64,000 nt of DNA from Nigrospora sphaerica (lineage: Eukaryota > Ascomycota > Sordariomycetes > Amphisphaeriales > Apiosporaceae). A program made the position numbers and the translations under genes. Shown one piece after another: positions 1-12,165 of this stretch. The DNA lies in assembly GCA_018287875.1 (NCBI GenBank), contig JAGVVL010000015.1:248001-312000 (forward strand), given 5' to 3'. The first letter of the stretch is position 1. Every line of letters starts with the position of its first letter. The notes below the pieces were generated by a model. It did not search any database. It was not told the DNA's origin and saw only the letters and a list, made by a program, of their open reading frames with translations.

Positions 1-542
1 ATGAGGCCGGCCATGCCCGCGCCAACAATGCCGACGGCCCGGCCCTTGGCCGCCGCCGCGTCGACGGCGTCGAGGTGCTTGCCCTCGAGCAGCGCCACGC
101 CGTCGAACCAGGGGCCCCACGTGTCGAAGCCCGTCTCCTGGCTCATGACGATGCCGGTGTCGTTGGCGCCGCGCTTCCGCAGGTCCCGCTTCCGCGCCCG
201 GAACCGCTGCGGCCCGCTGCGGCCCACGAGCGCGCCCCGGCCATCCCAGGCCGCCAGGCAGTCGCCGGACCGCACGTCGGCGGGCACGCGCCAGACGAGG
301 CGCGACGCCGTCGACCCGGCGCTGCGGCCCACGGTGTGGTGGGCATCGGTTTGGCGTTCGCCCGCGCAGGGCCCGTAGGTGTAGGTGACGGCGCCGTCGA
401 CGGGCTCGCGGAAGTCGACGTGGACGTTGGCGAGGCGCGAGTCGAGCTCCGCCCGCGTCTCGAGGTGCACCGGCAGCGACGGCAGCGACGCCGCCGAGAC
501 ACAGCTCAGCAGCAGCGGAGCAAGTTGGAGGGTGGCCTTCAT
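1..542 (-). CDS. Secreted FAD-dependent L-amino-acid oxidase, N-terminal part (gene runs off the window)
   Basis: The reading frame opens at an ATG at 542 and stays open to base 1, giving about 180 N-terminal residues. It begins with a signal peptide (basic Lys2, then a Leu-rich core, ending near a Ser-Ala-Ala stretch). A roughly 140-residue family-specific region follows, then a Rossmann dinucleotide-binding motif GIVGAGMAGL right at the window edge, which should bind the FAD ADP moiety. Amine oxidases of this type (PF01593) oxidatively deaminate L-amino acids to keto acids, ammonia and hydrogen peroxide. The late position of the GxGxxG motif and the signal peptide match fungal secreted L-amino-acid oxidases. 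A TATA-like box lies about 98 bp upstream. The catalytic and C-terminal parts are outside the window, so substrate class is inferred; another flavin amine oxidase remains possible. Confidence 0.72.
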   Translation of the reverse strand, partial: MKATLQLAPLLLSCVSAASLPSLPVHLETRAELDSRLANVHVDFREPVDGAVTYTYGPCAGERQTDAHHTVGRSAGSTASRLVWRVPADVRSGDCLAAWDGRGALVGRSGPQRFRARKRDLRKRGANDTGIVMSQETGFDTWGPWFDGVALLEGKHLDAVDAAAAKGRAVGIVGAGMAGL

Positions 543-639
543 GGTGGCAGGAAGGGGAGGGGGGAGAGGTCGTGTGATGGTCCGCGCCTGGGCTCAGCAG
601 GAGAAGTCGCTTCCCCTTTCCCGCGATCGAGGGCCCTTC

Positions 640-645
640 TTTATA
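640..645 (-). promoter_or_regulatory. TATA box of the L-amino-acid oxidase gene
   Basis: The minus strand reads TATAAA about 98 bp upstream of the ATG at 542, in a GC-rich context where such a motif is otherwise rare. Spacing is typical for a fungal promoter with a short leader. Confidence 0.45.
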
Positions 646-2503
646 CACGGCCGCCCGAGCCCGTCGGCCCCCGACACCGACCGGCTCCGATGCCCATTAG
701 GCCGTAGGGGACAGAGCGCTATCGGACGCTTTACCGCCGCGCGCGCACCATGTCCTACCGGCGAGGGGGGCGAGTGGTGGTGGCATGGTTCCCGATAGCA
801 GCGCGCCTTTCGCTGCACAGCCGGGCGTTGGCCACTCAGCACCTCACGATGACAAACACCGACCGAAGGGCGCACCATACCACAAACGGGAGCCCGTGGT
901 ATCAAGGGCGTGGAGGCTCGGAATCCCATACGAGATAAGACACGCGGTGGGATCCGGACACCGAACCCACGGCCGATGAATCGGGAAGGGGGTGCAAGTA
1001 TGCTGCACTTCGCCCAAGCCAGCACATCGGCAGTCTGGCTGCGGGCAGTCCTTGGCGGTGCGACGGCTCGCGCGATACCGGCCGAGTCGTAGGATTCGTC
1101 GGATCGAGCCGTCCAGGCCCGTCGGTGCGGGAATGCGAGAAAACGTTTGGGTTGCTTGCTTCATATCAGCGTCGGCCCCCATACCGAAGCGGAACCAACG
1201 TTGCTTATCAGCGCCTCAAGCTCGGGGCACCGATTGGTGGTCTGTGGATGGACCGCGGGGGCTCCATGTCGCCCCCCCCCTTCCCCCGATTTGGTGCCGC
1301 TTTTGGGCTTAGACAAAGGTCCCCTCCGTTGTGGGATGGGCGGGCCGTGATATGGCTGACGGGAAGGGCGAGGCGAAGCGAAGCGATAACGACGGAGGCC
1401 CGCGGCAAATTGTCAGGCCGACTGATAAGCCTCCGGAGGCGCCAGGGCCCTTGCCCAACCCGCCCGGCCGGTGTCGTCGGCATTTTCACCGGGGACGAGG
1501 GTCAGCCCAAGGAGGGGTAATTGCCTCATCGTCCCCGACGCCGACGGGGTCATCTTGGCCAGCGGTTATAAGAAGGGTTGTCGGGTCCCGCACGGCCAGC
1601 GTCTATTTCGATCGAGGTGAAGTCGGACAGTTTCGGGGGGTGGGGTCGACGGCTGAAGCTAAGGTGGTGGCTGCAGACGCCCAGACTCTGGGGTTGCAGA
1701 CCCTGGAGCACCAAACTCCCTGCCCCTCGGCCGTCTTCACCTAGCTATGACGCCGGGGTTGCGTGCGCGTCGAGATGGGTTGGCCGGAAGCAAGCATACG
1801 TGTGGTTCCCCCGTCTAGCTCCTTGCTAGGGCTGCGTGTGCTTCTGGCTTGCCGTCTCGGGGTTCAGGCGTCCTAGGGCGAGACCCGTATCAGCAGACGA
1901 GCGCGAGCAACGACGGTGGGTGCTGGGGTTTCCTCAGGTGGCGTCCCATGTTCCCGTGATGCCACAGAAGAGCATAGGAGGCAAACGGGGTCATGGGGAG
2001 GGAGGATCGAGAGGGAGCGCGGCCGTCGTCTTATGTTGGGTTGGTTGGTTTCTGTTGGTTTGGGCCGATGCCCCCACTCTCGACGCACACCCCTCCCTTT
2101 TTCTCTGATACCATCCGTCGGGCGGATGGCATCAGCGTTCATCGCCCGGAGGCGTTTGTCACGAGATGCAAGAGCGCCAGGCCTGAGATAAGAGGTAGGT
2201 ATCTATTTCGCCCGTCGTTGATCCATGCAGACCTGGCCCGTCCTATGTACACCCAAAAAATGCCAGGTTTTGGTCATCCGACTTGCAAAACCCCCAGGGG
2301 GGGAAGAGGGGGTTTGGTCAGACGGTATGGCCCCCAAGCCCCATCGAGGCCGTGTTCCCAAGATTATGCCTCCCAAAGCCAGGCGGCCCCCCCCGCGGGA
2401 GGGCCGCACGCAACCTGAACACCGGTACTATGCAGTCTACGCGCCCGCGCCGCACAAATTCGCTATGCCATCAATGCAATGTGTTTCAGTTCGCTGCCAA
2501 GAG
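646..2503. other. Intergenic region, no gene recognised
   Basis: No open frame here resembles a protein and no tRNA-like arm set folds. The left part should hold the upstream promoter of the oxidase gene. The right part is 3' of the oxygenase gene that ends at 2504. Mononucleotide runs (C10 near 1272) are the only visible low-complexity elements. Confidence 0.5.
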
Positions 2504-3804
2504 TTAGCACAGTGGGTTTCGTACACGCCCCGGAGGCGCCGGGGGGGAAGGGGACACGTACTCTTGCACCTGCTCGCCGACCTTCATGGGCGGGTAGGTG
2601 ACGTTTTCGCCCTCGTCCTTGCCGAGCTGGAACTGCTGGGCGCGGATCTGCCGGGCGCGGGCGGCGAGGGCGGGCTCGGGCGCGAGGTCATAGTCGGAGG
2701 AGAGGTGGAAGAAAAAGGTCGACGAGATGCGGACGAGGGGCCGGTCCGGGTTCTCGGCGCGGCGGCGGGCCATGACGGCGAGGGTGGCGTCGTTGACGAC
2801 GACCTCGTGGTAGCCGGCCTTGATGAGGCCGCCCGTCAGGTGCTCGAGCTGCTTGCCCGCCTGCACGAGCAGGTAGTTGCCGGGCGGGATCTTGACGGCG
2901 ATCTTGCGCCCCGTGTTGCGCGCCCAGATGTGCAGGCCCGGGTAGCGCGACCGCCCGTGGATGGTCAGGAAGTTGAGGTCGGTGTGGAAGCCGGCCAGGA
3001 TGCTGTCCTTGGCCCCGTACTTGGTCAGGTCCGACGCCGTCGGCGCCAGCAGGTGCGGCCCGTACTTGGCGGCGTCGACGAAGGCTTCGGCGGGCAGGCC
3101 GAGGCCGACGGCGGCCATGGCGGCGAGGCCCGTGACGCTGCGGGCGGCGGCGTTAGCATCTGTGGCCCGCGGGTGACGAGTCGCTCGCCGACTTACGCAT
3201 TCTTCATCGACGTCCCCCACTGGTTCATGGTGGGCGCCCAGCGGCCCCGGATGTGCGGCGCCTCGGGCGTGATGTTCTCGGCGTTGAGCGAAGGGAAACG
3301 CGTCTCGTAGGGAGGGGTGTCCATCATGCGCCAGAAGAAGCGGCACTTGGGGTCCGGCGCGTGGGCCTTGATGTCGAGCGGGCGCTCGGCCGGCGCCAGG
3401 CGCTCGATGACCTGCAGGCACGGCTCGTCGACGGCGCACTTGGGCTTCTCCGTGTTCTCGAGCGTGACGCCGATTTGGTAGCCCAGCTCGGGCCGCTCGT
3501 CCTTGCGCAGCTCCTCCTCGGGCTGCGCAAAGTAGTCTTCCAGCAGGTCCAGGAAGGTCGTGTTGTCCTCCTCGGACACGCGCGAGTCGTGCAGCACCAG
3601 CGCCCCGTACGTGATGAGCGCGTTGGCCGCCTTTTCGCACTCGGCCCGCACCGCCGCCGAGTCGCGCGGCTGCTGCAGGAACACGTCCAGGTCGATGATG
3701 GGCAGGTTCATCGACGCGTCCTCCATCCTGTCTGACGGCGCCCCCGTGGTCGTGTCGGGTTGGATGGCCATGGTGGCGATGGCTGCGGTTGTGGTGGTGG
3801 ACAT
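2504..3804 (-). CDS. 2-oxoglutarate/Fe(II)-dependent oxygenase-like protein (isopenicillin N synthase-like fold)
   Basis: Two exons (3804-3197 and 3137-2504) are joined across a 59-nt intron with GTAAGT donor, GCTAAC branch site and CAG acceptor, giving 413 residues. An N-terminal segment of the DIOX_N type (around residues 33-110, starting NLPIIDLDVF) is followed by a jelly-roll core. It contains an H-T-D motif (His254, Asp256), a distal histidine (His302 or His313, the latter in an AGYHEV context) and an Arg in an RISS context (Arg339) placed to bind the 2-oxoglutarate carboxylate. These are the iron ligands and co-substrate contact of the superfamily. No signal peptide is seen, so it is probably cytosolic. 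No biosynthetic neighbours are adjacent, so the substrate cannot be deduced. Confidence 0.8.
3138..3196 (-). other. Intron of the 2OG-Fe(II) oxygenase gene
   Basis: The donor GTAAGT, internal GCTAAC and acceptor CAG give a 59-nt spliceosomal intron. Removing it restores the frame across an Ala codon. Confidence 0.85.
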
Positions 3805-3873
3805 GGTGAGAGGAGGGGGGGGGGGGAAGAGGGAGCAAAGGCAAGGGGGGCGGACGGGCGGGCTCGTCTGGTG

Positions 3874-3883
3874 ATATATATAT
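3874..3883 (-). promoter_or_regulatory. TATA-like (AT)5 element upstream of the 2OG-Fe(II) oxygenase gene
   Basis: An uninterrupted AT alternation lies about 70 bp upstream of the start codon at 3804, followed by a purine/pyrimidine-biased leader. Function as a TATA box is inferred. Confidence 0.4.
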
Positions 3884-3892
3884 CTCTTTCAC

Positions 3893-5226
3893 TTTCCCAA
3901 CTCTGCGTTGAGTTATTGGTAAGCCCCCGGGCCTCCCGTCCTCGGGCCTCAGATCAGATCAGGTGCGCTTGCCGCTGCGTCTACTGGTCACTGCTCGGGC
4001 CCTCGCTGCCGGAGACCGACGTACGGAGTACAGGAGCTGCCTGGTTGGCCCGGCTCGCCTATTTTTCCTGCATGCGATGACCCGGGACGAAAGCAAGCAT
4101 GTGAGGATGCCCGCTTCCGCCGCCCGGTAACGGGATTCGTAAATCCCATCGATACTGCAGAGGTAGCGTTTGACCGTGGCGTGTGGGGATGGGCCCTCTC
4201 GAACAAGTCCCGTGCCGGCGTTGACCGTCGGTGGGCTTCTGTCCCTTGCCGACGCTGGCCTTACACACACCCAACTCGCACAGCCTCTCGCCTGCCCGTC
4301 CTGGCGAGCCTGCCACGGAAACCAGGCGTCCCATGCGCTAGACGGTGCCAAGCGGCTAAATCCGCGCCGGACTCAGACGGAGACCGCAGCCGGTCGACCT
4401 TTTTTTTTCCCTTTTCTTTTTCTCCGGCACCCATAACCGTACCGGTGCCGGTGCTGGTAACGCCCTGCCAAGTAGTGCATGGGACAGAGGCACAGGCTCT
4501 CTCGCTCCTTAGCTTAGGTACTACCATGTCCTAGCCTCGTTCGACAAACAGTATGGGTCGACGCGTCGCCGCATCGCATTACGCACCGTTGGGGGTTTTC
4601 TTGGGTATAACCAAACTGACCCCTCTTCGCCCAGGCTCCTAGTGGGGTCCCGCAGACAACAGCCCTCCTCTACGAAACACCCACCCAAAGCGAAGGGACC
4701 CCCTAGCGTGTATTCCTCCACCCCCTGGCCTGCATACCGCGCAACTCAAATACATGCGGCAACGCCCTCACTCAGGCGGGGGACTCGGTACACAGTAACC
4801 CGGCCTACTATGGAGCTTCGTACGCCCGTGGCCCTGCCTACCCCACCCACCCCCCGATCGACCATATTCCAACGACAAGTCTTCTTCTTCTTCTTCTTCA
4901 CCACTTCTTCAACCGACACCCTTTACGAATATGGCTTCCCGTAAAATCATGCGTAATGTGTTTGTAGCTGGTACCAATTCCATGTATTCCCGGGGTTTGG
5001 GATTGAGACCCCCGTAGCGGCTTCTTCCCATGGTTTTGGGTGGAAAGCACCCTAGCGGCTTCTTTGTACCAATGCATCGACGTTCCAACCCACCGAGTTC
5101 ATTCCCATCCGGTATGGACCCCGAGAGAATAGCTTCATTCTACAATGACCTAGCTTTACCCATGAGGCGCGACGCCCGGCGAGGGGCACCCAAAGCCGAC
5201 GCGCCACGGCCGGCGTCCGGCATAGA
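3893..5226. other. Intergenic region, no gene recognised
   Basis: Open frames here are short and lack protein-like composition. There is a TTC trinucleotide run near 4880-4900. The left end is the upstream region of the oxygenase gene and the right end is the 3' side of the CAND1 gene. Confidence 0.5.
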
Positions 5227-8200
5227 CTAGACGGCCTCTCGGCTCTCGTCGCGCAGCGTCTTAATCTGGCGCTCAAACTCCTTGTTGACCCATTCCCAGT
5301 ACTGCTGCCAGACGGGGTTCGTAACCTGCGCCGGCGCCTGGCCGTTAGGCATCCCGCTGCTGGCACCGGGCAGCGTCGTCTTGGTTTTGTCTGCCAGAAG
5401 CAGCGTGATGCGAAGGACGCTCTTGTTGGCCTCGTCCTGTTTCTCCACCTCTTGCTTGACCGAGCCCTCCTTGAGCTTGGTGCTCAGAATCTTGCGGTAA
5501 CACTCGGCAATCGCGTCGAGCCGCCGCGTCGTCTCCTCCGGGTCGATCTGAATGAGCTTGCTGAGCATGAGGTTGCAGATGGACCGGATATCGTTCTCGT
5601 CCCAGAGGCCGGCCACGACGCGATCGTAGAACTCGAGAGAACTCATCCGCGAGAAAGACGTCTCCATGAGGGCGTACAGGGTCTCGTACGCGCTCTTCCG
5701 CACCTCGAGCCCGTCGTCGACCTGGTGCTTGAAGGGTCCCATTTGCACCTCCCGTATCAGCTCGGGCTTGATCACCGACTCGTGCATCACAAACGGGACG
5801 AGCTCGCCGAGGTGCGGAAGGATGAGGGCGGGCTTGTTGTGGGCCGCCGAGTTCAGCGTCGTCAGGCCCAGCCGGCGAATCTCCATGTCCTCGTCCTGCA
5901 GCACCTTGACCAGAATGTCAAAGAGCACCGTCTTCAACATACCGTCAAAGACCTCGTCGCTGTCCGGGAGCGTGTAGCGGATGGCCTGAACGGCGACGGC
6001 CCGGAAGGCCGGCGAGGGGCTCTGTTGGAGTTCCTGGGCCGCGTTAGCACGTCGCACGGCTGCGCGGCGTCGGGGGCCGGCGTTTCTCTTACCTTGAGCT
6101 TGGGAATGTACGTCTTGGGTTCAATGATAGCCAGGCGGCCGATGCACTCGGCGCAGATGGCCTTGTTGTCATCTGCCTGCGATGCATTGAACAGAAGCTC
6201 CCATATGGTCCCCTGGTACTCGCTGATGTCGGTGGACGAGGCGACGACCTGGTGCAGAATCTCCCGGATGGACTGCAGGAGCAGGTACTGTTGCCCGTCC
6301 TGCTCCTGGATCGCCTTGAGGATCACGGGCAGGTAAATGCCGACGTTGCCGGCGCCGGCACGACCCAGGGCCACGGCGGCCGACATGGATACCTTGTCGA
6401 TTTCCTGGTTGAACTGTTGCAGAAACAGGTCAGGCGTCATGGGGGACTTGGGACCCATCCGAAGGCCGATCTCGCCGAGGATGGCCAGCGCCAGGCTTTG
6501 GCGGGCCGTGTCGGGGGGGTCCAACTGGCTGGCCGTTTTCAGCTCCTTGATGAAGCTGTCCGTGGTCACGCCCGCCTCGCCGTTGCTGGCCACGAACAGA
6601 GCGCCGGCCACCTTGCCGATGACGGCGGGATCGCCGCCCACGCCCACCTGCAGGACGCCAATCATCAGGGGCTGGCCCATGCCCGTCTGGCCCACGCTGC
6701 TGACGAGCGCAATCAAAGATTCGAGGGCCGACCCGCCGATGCTCTGCTTGAGCAGGTTGCAGATGGCCTCGATCAGGCCCGGCGTCGAGATCAGCTTAGG
6801 GTTCTCCTGTTGCAACTGCGCCAGAACCAGCAGCGCCGGGCCGAGCAGGTGACTGTCGTTGGCCGTGATGACGGGCAGGATGGCGTCCACGATGCCCTTG
6901 GCCGTGTCGGGCTCCAGGTTGCCCTTGGTGGCGGGGGAGACTATGAGGTGCTGCAGGGCTTGGACGCTGGCACCTCGGAGGGCGCGGTTGGCCTTGCGCA
7001 GCTGTCCGCACAGCTCCAAGGCGACGGGTTGGATCCACGCCGCGTCCAACGTGCCCGGCGTGATGGAGAAGGCGGCGACGTTGTCAATGGCACGCACGGC
7101 GTACAGACGCGTCGTCTCGTTCTTAAGTCTGTCCAGGAGGAGCTCTAGGCCGGCGCGTCTCTTCTCGGGCGCAAGAAGCCCCTGGCCATCACCCAACGAA
7201 GTGCGTGAGAGGAGGGTGCCGAGAGCCTGGATTGCCTTCTGGCGAACCTCGGCGTCGGCGTCGTTGGCGGCTGTCCTGTCGGTAATGATGTCGTACAGGT
7301 TCTCCAGCTGCGGCTTATACTTCTGGGACGTGAGCCGGGAGCGTGGCGGCGTGATGGCCTTGACGAGCTCCTCGGCCGTCTGGATGGCTTCGCTCGAGAT
7401 CTTATAGAAGCGGTCCTGGACGGCCGTGACGACGCCGGCCACAATATCGGGCAGGTACGACTGAAAGAGACTCGACGAGTGCGTCTTGGCAATGTCGCTG
7501 ATGAACTTCAAGACGACGACCCGCAGCGTCGTCAGCGTCGCCGATGCTGCTCCTCCCGCCAAGGCAACCGAGGTGGAGCCCACGCCACCGGCGGTGCCTT
7601 TGGTCACGTTGATGATGGGTTGCATGACCTGGCCGAAGTAGTCCGTCAGCCCGCCGTGCTGCACCTGAATCAGGTTGTCCAGGAGCTGGACCGTGGCCTG
7701 CTTAGTCGGGATCTGCTTGCCCTTCAGCAGCTTCGTGGCGGCCCGAACGAGCTGGGGCGTAAGGTTGGAGAGGTCAGCGCGCGGGCCGGTGGGCGGCACC
7801 TCTTCCCTCTTGGGCGAGGTCAGGCCGGTGACGCCGTAGGGCGCCTTGTTGCTGATGATGGCCGAAAGCCCACCGCTGTCCTGGCGCCGCCGCTTTCGGC
7901 TCTCAGGAAGCGACTGCAACAACTCGTCGTCCGTGGTGATGGGGCGTACAACGCCCTCGCCCGTCTTGCGAATCAGGAGGGCCAGCGTGGCAATCACCTC
8001 GAGCCGAACGCTCTCCTCGCGCTCCTCAAAGCGTTTGACGAGAGGGGTGGCAACCTGCGCGTAAAGGGTGCCCTTGTCCAAGAGGTCCGAGCTTCGGGCC
8101 GAGATGAGGGTGTAGAGGGCCTTGGCGGCGCATCGCCGGACCTTCCAGCTGACGTCGTCGTCGTCGTCGAAGCCACCGTCGTCGTCGAACTCGTCGTCCT

Positions 8201-9347
8201 CGTCATCCTCATCCTCCTCTTCGTCCTCCTCCTCCTCCATGTCCTCATCGTCATCCACGGCGTAGTTGGGGTCGTATTTGAGGTAGCGAAGGCAAGCCGA
8301 GATGACCTCGTCCGTGTACGGGCGCATATCGGGGCCGCAGGACGCCAGGAAGGCCTCGAGGGCGACCAGAGCCGCCTCACGGACCTCGCTGAACTCGGCG
8401 GCGGCGTGGTCGTCGCCCTCGCTCACGGCTTCGAGCTGCTGCTTCAGTTCCTCCGGGCCCAGGGCCTCGAGAATATGGGGCAGCAGTTCGGGTAGGTGGG
8501 GGCCCAGTTTGTGAGGGATGGAGCGAGCCAGAGAACCCATAATGTTCAAGTAAAGCCGGCGCATAACCGGGCTCAACTTGGGCTGTTGGAACGAAGCGCC
8601 CATTTTGGCGAGGAGGCTGGAGAGCACGTCGTCGGAAAGGTAGGGCGCCAGAACCGCCAGGGCCAAAACGGCTCTCTTCTTGACGGGGGAAGGCGTGCCC
8701 TTGCGCTCGAGGACCAGGACGACGACATCCTGCAGCTTTTCCGCCTCGACGGGCTGGAGCAGCGGGCCGTAGCAGCGCACCGTCTCGATCAACACGTCGA
8801 TGGCCTCGGCCGGCGGCTCGTTTTTCTCGTCCAGCAGTCCCGCGGTACCGGCAGGAAGACGGGTCGCGGACTCGTTAGCCGGCAGGCCGATGATGCGCGG
8901 AATCAGCACGCGACTGATGATGTTGTATGTTTCGATGACCTCGCGGGTAGGGGCGATGCCGCGGACGGGGCGGGGCATCGAGGAAATGGCGTTGCGGAGG
9001 GCGAGCGAAGGCAGCGAGTTGTCGACCGAGTTCTCGAGCCTCATGGAGGTGAGCTTCTCGAGGGTCGGGGCGAGGACCGAGATGCTGACGCGCGACACCA
9101 GCGGGCCGATGAGCTTGATGGCCAAGTTCTGCACCTCGCCATTCTGGTCGTCGAGGGCCTTGATGACGGCGTCGACGGTGCGGGAGGCGAGGTTGTAATC
9201 GTGGACCAGGAACTCGGTCTTGTGTTTGGTGAGGATCTGATTCAAATCGTCGAGCGACATGTAGCGGAAATCCGGGTCGGGGTCGGTCAGCTTCCCCAGC
9301 AGGACGTTGATCGTGCTGGGGCTGGGGTTCTGCAGCGAGGCCGCCAT
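5227..9347 (-). CDS. CAND1/TIP120, cullin-associated NEDD8-dissociated protein
   Basis: Exons 9347-6093 and 6033-5227 join across a 59-nt intron (GTAAGA, GTGCTAAC, CAG) to encode 1353 residues, close to metazoan CAND1 (about 1230). The chain is a HEAT-repeat superhelix from the N-terminus (a LTDPDPDFRYMSLDDL start, typical of the family) to the C-terminal TIP120 domain (about residues 1120-1330). CAND1 binds un-neddylated cullin-RBX1 and exchanges substrate receptors of SCF-type ubiquitin ligases; it acts in nucleus and cytosol. An almost purely Asp/Glu segment of about 35 residues lies around residues 359-396. Aspergillus nidulans splits this protein into two genes (CandA-N and CandA-C); here both halves are one gene with the intron between repeats. 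Confidence 0.93.
6034..6092 (-). other. Intron of the CAND1 gene
   Basis: A 59-nt phase-0 intron with GTAAGA donor, GTGCTAAC branch region and CAG acceptor. Splicing joins a Lys codon to a Glu codon and keeps the TIP120 frame. Confidence 0.85.
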
Positions 9348-12165
9348 GGTGGGCGTGCGTGGCGGATTCCTTCCCAGGCGATTACGAGAAGGGAAGAGGC
9401 GGTATGGTCATGGAATGCTGTGCTACCGTAATGCCGGTTGGTATAACGAGAGGTCGACAGCCCGTGGGTGGCGGAGAGGGGTGAGGTAAGGTTGGGAATG
9501 TATGAGGGTTACAACGGGACAGTAGTATGGCCGGCGGGAGGTAGATTGGTGATGAGACGAGCTGAAGCTCCGCTCCCACTCGCGCCGGACAGGCTTCTTC
9601 TAGGCCTGTAGTTTGCAGGAGCGAGGATAAGTATCCGGTACCCTGGTCGCCGTGTCGGTCAATGAAGGTGGGGTTTGAGGCAGGCAACACCCGCGCTCCA
9701 ATACACGCGGCCCCAGTTGGGGTGCTGGATATAGCTTCGCCGTCGTCAGGTCGAAACCATTCTCTGGATTAGACGGCAATGAGTTCGAGCTTCGGCTCCT
9801 GCCGCGGAATGAAGGCAAGTTCGCGGAATGCTGTCTTTTGCTGGCAAGCATCCAGATACCTCCTGGGCACCTCACCTCATATGGGATGGATGGATGGGAA
9901 CCTACACACAACAATGCAGGTGGGGCAGCGGGTGGTGGGGTCGAGGGAGCAGGTGCGGCAGGCAGACACCCTCTAGTGCGGGGTAGGTACCTTGCCTCTT
10001 TCTGTATCCTCTAACGCGAAAGCCCTCCCTTCAGATCCAATGCACCTGCGAAAAGGAAGCTGTGTGTTGCGAGGGTGTGTACAAGGTTGGACGAATGATG
10101 GCTCCACCACATCCCAAATACGCTCATTCGCGTCCCCGGCACAGGTTGCTTTGCCGGCTCTCTGGCCCAGGTTTGATATGGACTTCTTATTCGTCCTGAC
10201 CCCAGATTCGTAGATACAAACCCTCTCCTGATGGATGTTGGCAACGAAGGCTGCTCCATAACCTCGACCATGTTGCTTTATGCAGCCAAGGACTTTTCCA
10301 TTCAGTTCAATCCTACAGCAGGTGCAGTTGTCCCGGGGGTCTTCTTGTGGGAATCATGGGCGATGGATACTTGCAACCTTCCAGGGGATGCCAAGTCGGG
10401 TACCTGCCTTACGGCCCCAGGTGTCAATGTCCTACACTAGAAAGGTAAGACGGCCAGAGCTCTTGAGCTGACGGAATGGAAAGGGCTTTGGTGACTTGCT
10501 GGCTCCAGTGCGCCCAGTTGATATTATTGGCTTTGCAGGAATGCAGGGAAGGGATGGTACAATAAGGTCTCTTCCTTTCCTTTTTCAAGGCGCCACATAG
10601 CCATGCCATCACTGCGGTTATATAGACTGCGCGTGGCACCTAGGGTAAGTACCCAAGAAGTCATAACAATCACTGAGACCGCAACCGAGGTACCTATGTA
10701 CTTCAACCGATTGGCTTATACGAAGTCGAGACCGAGAAGACTACTTACCGTGCGCAGTTGCTGTCTGGTGCTGAAGCTTAAAGTAAGTACGGGTTATTAT
10801 AAGAACACGGGACGGAGAAGCACAGCGCTGGCTAGTCAACAGCAAGGCTTTCTTACCTTGGTTTCAGGTGACATGATGCTTGCACTCACACATACCAAAC
10901 GCGTAACATCCGGACCACGGTGTAGGTCTGGAGGGGTACAGGGTAGGGGCGCCCTCCTTTCGTCTCTTGGCTTCGTAGAGCATAGCTACGTCTGTGTATA
11001 CCCTCTATCACGTTTTCAACACCCCATGTAGAGGGCGATCCCTGTATTGTGCATCATGTTGCTGGCGCTCGGGGCTATGGAGAAAGTGCCATGAGAATGC
11101 AGCACCCAACGGCTCTAGTTGCTCCGCCTGCGGAAACTCCCGCTCTGCATACACTACGGGACGCTTCCCTAGACCTACGTTCCACGATATATGGGTGGAG
11201 GGCTACATCGAGGCGGCATGAATCGCAGGTTAGAGCCCGTAGGTCATGTTATTGGTGGTGGGGGTGGTGCTTCGTACGACCAATACTCCTGGAGCCCGGC
11301 CAAAATGTGGCTGACGCTTAGAGTACCGGGTGTCACATCCCACCGAAGGTCTTTGGGCGGTTATCCATATTCCTGCAGGTTTGTATTCATTTACCTCGAC
11401 GTTTGTTTGAACAGCTCTCCCGGTCCCATCCGTTCTGCCCCCGTGGTCAACCTGCATGGCCAGGGAACATATGGATGGTCCCGGGCGAGCGACAACTGGA
11501 GCCCAATTGCTCACGCAAGCCACGGAGCCACTGTCTTGCGCCCACTTTGTGCAATGGGGCTCTTTTTTCAATGTCGTCCATGACTTTTGGGAGCATTCCA
11601 CCATTACTGTCCATTGCGTACTGTGCAAGGCACTACTGGTTTGGGATGCAGGGCGATTGGTGGAGACGCGTCCGGAGCTTCTGGGCCTGAACACCCACCC
11701 GGAAGGGCTCCAGGTGCCTGAAAATAGACAGTTGGTGACGTAGACGGTCGCTAATGATGAGGCCATAGTTGCGGTTCTGGGGAAAAGGCCCCACAGGAGC
11801 TCCCCCCCGGTCGTCAACGTAGGGGATTTGGATCGTGTGAGCAAACGTGAGCTGATGCTACCCGGACATGCTTGCCCGAGCTGCCGGTCAGAATGGAATC
11901 GGATGGCGAGACACGGTTCCCGACTTGATTGCCCAGCCTCCCACCCGTCCGCCCGGTGTCGGTTTTCCGTCTCCTTCCCTAATAGATAGTCATCTTCTCC
12001 TCCTCCCCTGCCATCCTGACTATCACCGCTTCCCAATTGCTCGTAGAGAACACCCCTCATCTACTGATCCCGAGTACCTCTTCCCAGAGGAGCAAACGCC
12101 GCGACATCCGCAGCTCAACAACTCATCCCGTGAACAAAAAACTTGCTGTCACCCTCGTCCTTACC
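9348..12165. other. Intergenic divergent-promoter region between CAND1 and a mitochondrial protein gene
   Basis: This 2.8-kb stretch is less GC-rich than the genes. The longest open frame (11230-12060, minus) shows no recognisable domain and no GC-biased third positions, so I do not call it. A pyrimidine-rich leader precedes the start at 12166. Confidence 0.45.

Noticed and set aside
890..975. tRNA-like arms near a GATCCGGACACCGAACCCACGG stretch
   Set aside because: The T-loop does not match GTTCRANNC on either strand and no acceptor stem pairs.
2225..3310. 361-codon open frame on the plus strand
   Set aside because: It is the antisense shadow of the 2OG-Fe(II) oxygenase gene, whose iron ligands are on the minus strand.
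11230..12060. 276-codon open frame on the minus strand
   Set aside because: No domain, no G/C-ending codon bias, and competing frames on both strands; it looks like chance openness in the CAND1 upstream region.
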